DNA of 17,476 nt from JAABSX01 sp964480455 (lineage in GTDB: Bacteria > Bacteroidota > Bacteroidia > Cytophagales > Microscillaceae). Both the position numbers and the translations under genes were made by a program. Positions 15,741 to 17,476 of the stretch are shown piece after piece. Each line of letters begins with the position of its first letter. Position 1 is the first letter of the stretch. The DNA lies in contig CAYZQI010000104.1 in assembly GCA_964480455.1 (NCBI GenBank), positions 1 through 17,476 on the forward strand, read 5' to 3'. The notes under the pieces are model-generated. The model was not told the origin of the DNA and did not search any database. It saw only the letters and a list, made by a program, of their open reading frames with translations.

Positions 15741-17476
15741 TTCCCCCACCATCACAAAAGCACCCCAATAATAAGGCTCAGGGTATTTCTGACGCAGGGT
15801 ACTTTGAGCATTCTTGAAAGCCTCCCTTTTACTTTGCTTTTTGCTTAGGAGATTGTCATAGAACAAGGTCATCATTTCTTGGGTAGCTTCGTCTGATACT
15901 GTCCAGAGCGACATCAAGACCGCCTTTGCGCCTGCTTGCTGAAAACTACGCTGCAAGCCATAGACTCCTTCACCATTGTTGATTTCGCCCAAGCCCGTTT
16001 CGCAGGCAGAAAGCACTACCAATTCTGTATTGTCTAGGCGGAGGTTCATGGCCTCATACGCCGTGAGCACTCCATCTCCACCCTTCTGAAAGGCCGTTTT
16101 GGCATAGCTCATCAGTAGCCCTGAGCGCAGCAAAGGATTTTCGGAAGCTGTTTTCTTGTCCATTCCGAGGTATTTGCTTGTATCTTGGGCAATGTTGGGC
16201 AAGAAAAATCCGTGCGTAGCAATGTGCAGAATATCAGGAAAATCTATCGCTTTGAGGCTTGGCTCACTGGCTTCTTTGCCTAGGTAAACTTTCGTGTCTA
16301 TTTTGGCTTGCCTTAGTTTTTTAGTGATGGCTTCTACTTCTTTTTTAGTTCCTTCCAGCGGCGTAATGTCCTTGTTTCCATCAAAGAAGCGCAGGCTTTC
16401 ATTGTCTATACCTCTGGTCAGTGCCAGTATGGGAGCTTGCTCTGAGGCAGTGCTATCGGGTGTATTGTTGTAATCAGGGTATCCAAACAAGACGGCATTC
16501 TTGAATTGCTTGCCAGAAGGCTTTTTCTTTACCAAGTCCCTGCTGCTGCCTATGAGTTGCAGGGCGATTTCTTCTCCTAGGTACTTATCAGTTATAGGAT
16601 TTTTGAGGGTTTCTAGGTTGATTTGATGATACACTCCATCGGGTGAGAGATACACCTTTTCGGTACCCACTAAGCTGGCTGCCAGCCTCTGCCAAAACTG
16701 CGCATAGCTGTATTTGTCAGCACGCTTGTTTTTGATTACATTGCTGTAATAGCTGATGTACTTTTTTTCAAGTTCGGTACCATTGGGCAAAACGACCATC
16801 TCAGGCTGCTTGCTCTCAGGCTTTAAGATGAGGGCTACATAAAGTACAGAGTCTGTCCATTTTTTGTCATGATAGCGAATACGGTTAATTTCTATAACGG
16901 CTTCCCCTTTTTTGAGTTGCTGCTGTACTTCCTGCCATTTAACCTGCTGATTGTCTAGTGCGGTGGCAAAAAACTCAGACTGGGCAGAGAGTTGTTTTTC
17001 TAGCGCATTGGCTTTGGCTTCTTCTTGGGCTTGGTTGATTTGTCGGCGTTCCTTTTCAGTAGTAGAAAGCTGATAAATAGCAGAGAGGTATTCTCTTTGA
17101 CTTTGCCAGTCTTTGAAGAGGCTTTTGAGTGCTTCGTCATTGCTTGCCATGACTCGTTCTCTTATCTTCTGGCTAGATTGAAAGAGCAAACCCTTGACTG
17201 CCAAGGTATTGTCATACAACCAGCCTGCCAGCTCAGGCTTTTGGGCTTTGAGGGCAAAGGAATGATAAATCTCAAAATAATACTTGAAAGTTTCCAAGAA
17301 TAACCCTTTTTCTTTTTCTGAAAGGTTAGTAAAGTTGGTTTCGGTTTGTCCTATCAGCACTTGGCTTGCCTGCTTGTACAAAGGCTCCGCCTTGGGGTAA
17401 TCGCCCTGCGCCTGATACAAGAAAGCCAGATTGTTGAGGGAAAGCGCAAAATTGGGGTGCATTTCCCCCAAGACTT
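15738..17476 (-). CDS. TPR-CHAT caspase-like protein, 5' end cut by window edge
   Basis: The frame is open to the right edge, so only the last 579 codons or so are present. The visible N-terminus (LGEMHPNFALSLNNLAFLYQAQGDYPKAEPLYKQA) is a canonical tetratricopeptide repeat, and more repeats surely precede it. A helical linker follows with a Q/E/K-rich segment. The CHAT domain occupies roughly the last 280 residues. Its catalytic dyad is visible: His in HIATHGFF (codon at 16212-16214) and Cys in LSACETGLG (codon at 16002-16004). CHAT domains are caspase-HetF-like cysteine proteases. TPR-CHAT proteins are abundant in Bacteroidota and cyanobacteria, and a few act in immunity or proteolytic signalling. 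No partner or substrate gene is visible in this window. The gene is convergent with the T9SS protease. Confidence 0.93.
   Translation of the reverse strand, partial: VLGEMHPNFALSLNNLAFLYQAQGDYPKAEPLYKQASQVLIGQTETNFTNLSEKEKGLFLETFKYYFEIYHSFALKAQKPELAGWLYDNTLAVKGLLFQSSQKIRERVMASNDEALKSLFKDWQSQREYLSAIYQLSTTEKERRQINQAQEEAKANALEKQLSAQSEFFATALDNQQVKWQEVQQQLKKGEAVIEINRIRYHDKKWTDSVLYVALILKPESKQPEMVVLPNGTELEKKYISYYSNVIKNKRADKYSYAQFWQRLAASLVGTEKVYLSPDGVYHQINLETLKNPITDKYLGEEIALQLIGSSRDLVKKKPSGKQFKNAVLFGYPDYNNTPDSTASEQAPILALTRGIDNESLRFFDGNKDITPLEGTKKEVEAITKKLRQAKIDTKVYLGKEASEPSLKAIDFPDILHIATHGFFLPNIAQDTSKYLGMDKKTASENPLLRSGLLMSYAKTAFQKGGDGVLTAYEAMNLRLDNTELVVLSACETGLGEINNGEGVYGLQRSFQQAGAKAVLMSLWTVSDEATQEMMTLFYDNLLSKKQSKREAFKNAQSTLRQKYPEPYYWGAFVMVGE

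Noticed and set aside
15738..17476. CRISPR-associated craspase-type (gRAMP-TPR-CHAT) system
   Set aside because: No gRAMP, Cas gene or CRISPR array is present, and TPR-CHAT proteins are widespread outside CRISPR loci.

Overview
The window looks like a chromosomal stretch from an AT-rich member of the Bacteroidota, most likely a gliding Cytophagales-type bacterium. The evidence is a large secreted metalloprotease with a type IX secretion (T9SS) C-terminal sorting domain, a PD-(D/E)XK/AAA-ATPase gene of the kind common in this phylum, a Bacteroidota-type -7 promoter box (TAnnTTTG), a TPR-CHAT protein, and a TPR sensor histidine kinase with signal peptide and coiled coil. No rRNA, tRNA, CRISPR array, integrase or transposase was seen.

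Layout, left to right. (1) 1-4686, minus strand: a two-gene unit made of a leucine-rich-repeat lipoprotein with a very large beta-rich C-terminal region, followed after 7 bp by a TPR/coiled-coil sensor histidine kinase that runs off the left edge just after its H-box. (2) 4762-7443: a repeat-rich accessory segment. Three same-orientation copies of a 71-bp intergenic repeat with an attached tail (starting at 4786, 5337 and 7274) bracket a small coiled-coil gene (minus) and an AAA-ATPase-like/PD-(D/E)XK nuclease gene (plus). The segment ends in a bidirectional terminator. (3) 7449-8705, minus: a sulfide:quinone oxidoreductase with its redox-active cysteines and two palindromic candidate operators upstream. 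(4) 8952-11372, minus: an ABC-2 exporter operon (ATPase, then permease) closed by a strong hairpin terminator. (5) 11575-15591, plus: a 1338-residue T9SS-exported reprolysin-like metalloprotease with P domain, FnIII-like and cadherin-like repeats. (6) 15680-15740: three 22-bp palindromic repeats between convergent genes. (7) 15738-17476, minus: the C-terminal part of a TPR-CHAT caspase-like protein, its N-terminus cut by the right edge.

How the genes may work together: the ABC pair is a clear functional unit, and the LRR lipoprotein and histidine kinase are very likely co-expressed, so envelope sensing is a reasonable but unproven guess. The sulfide oxidase, the T9SS protease and the CHAT protein look like independent loci. 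The least explained parts are the repeat-flanked cassette, the LRR/beta-rich lipoprotein with its kinase, and the palindromic tandem repeats whose end coincides with the CHAT stop codon.
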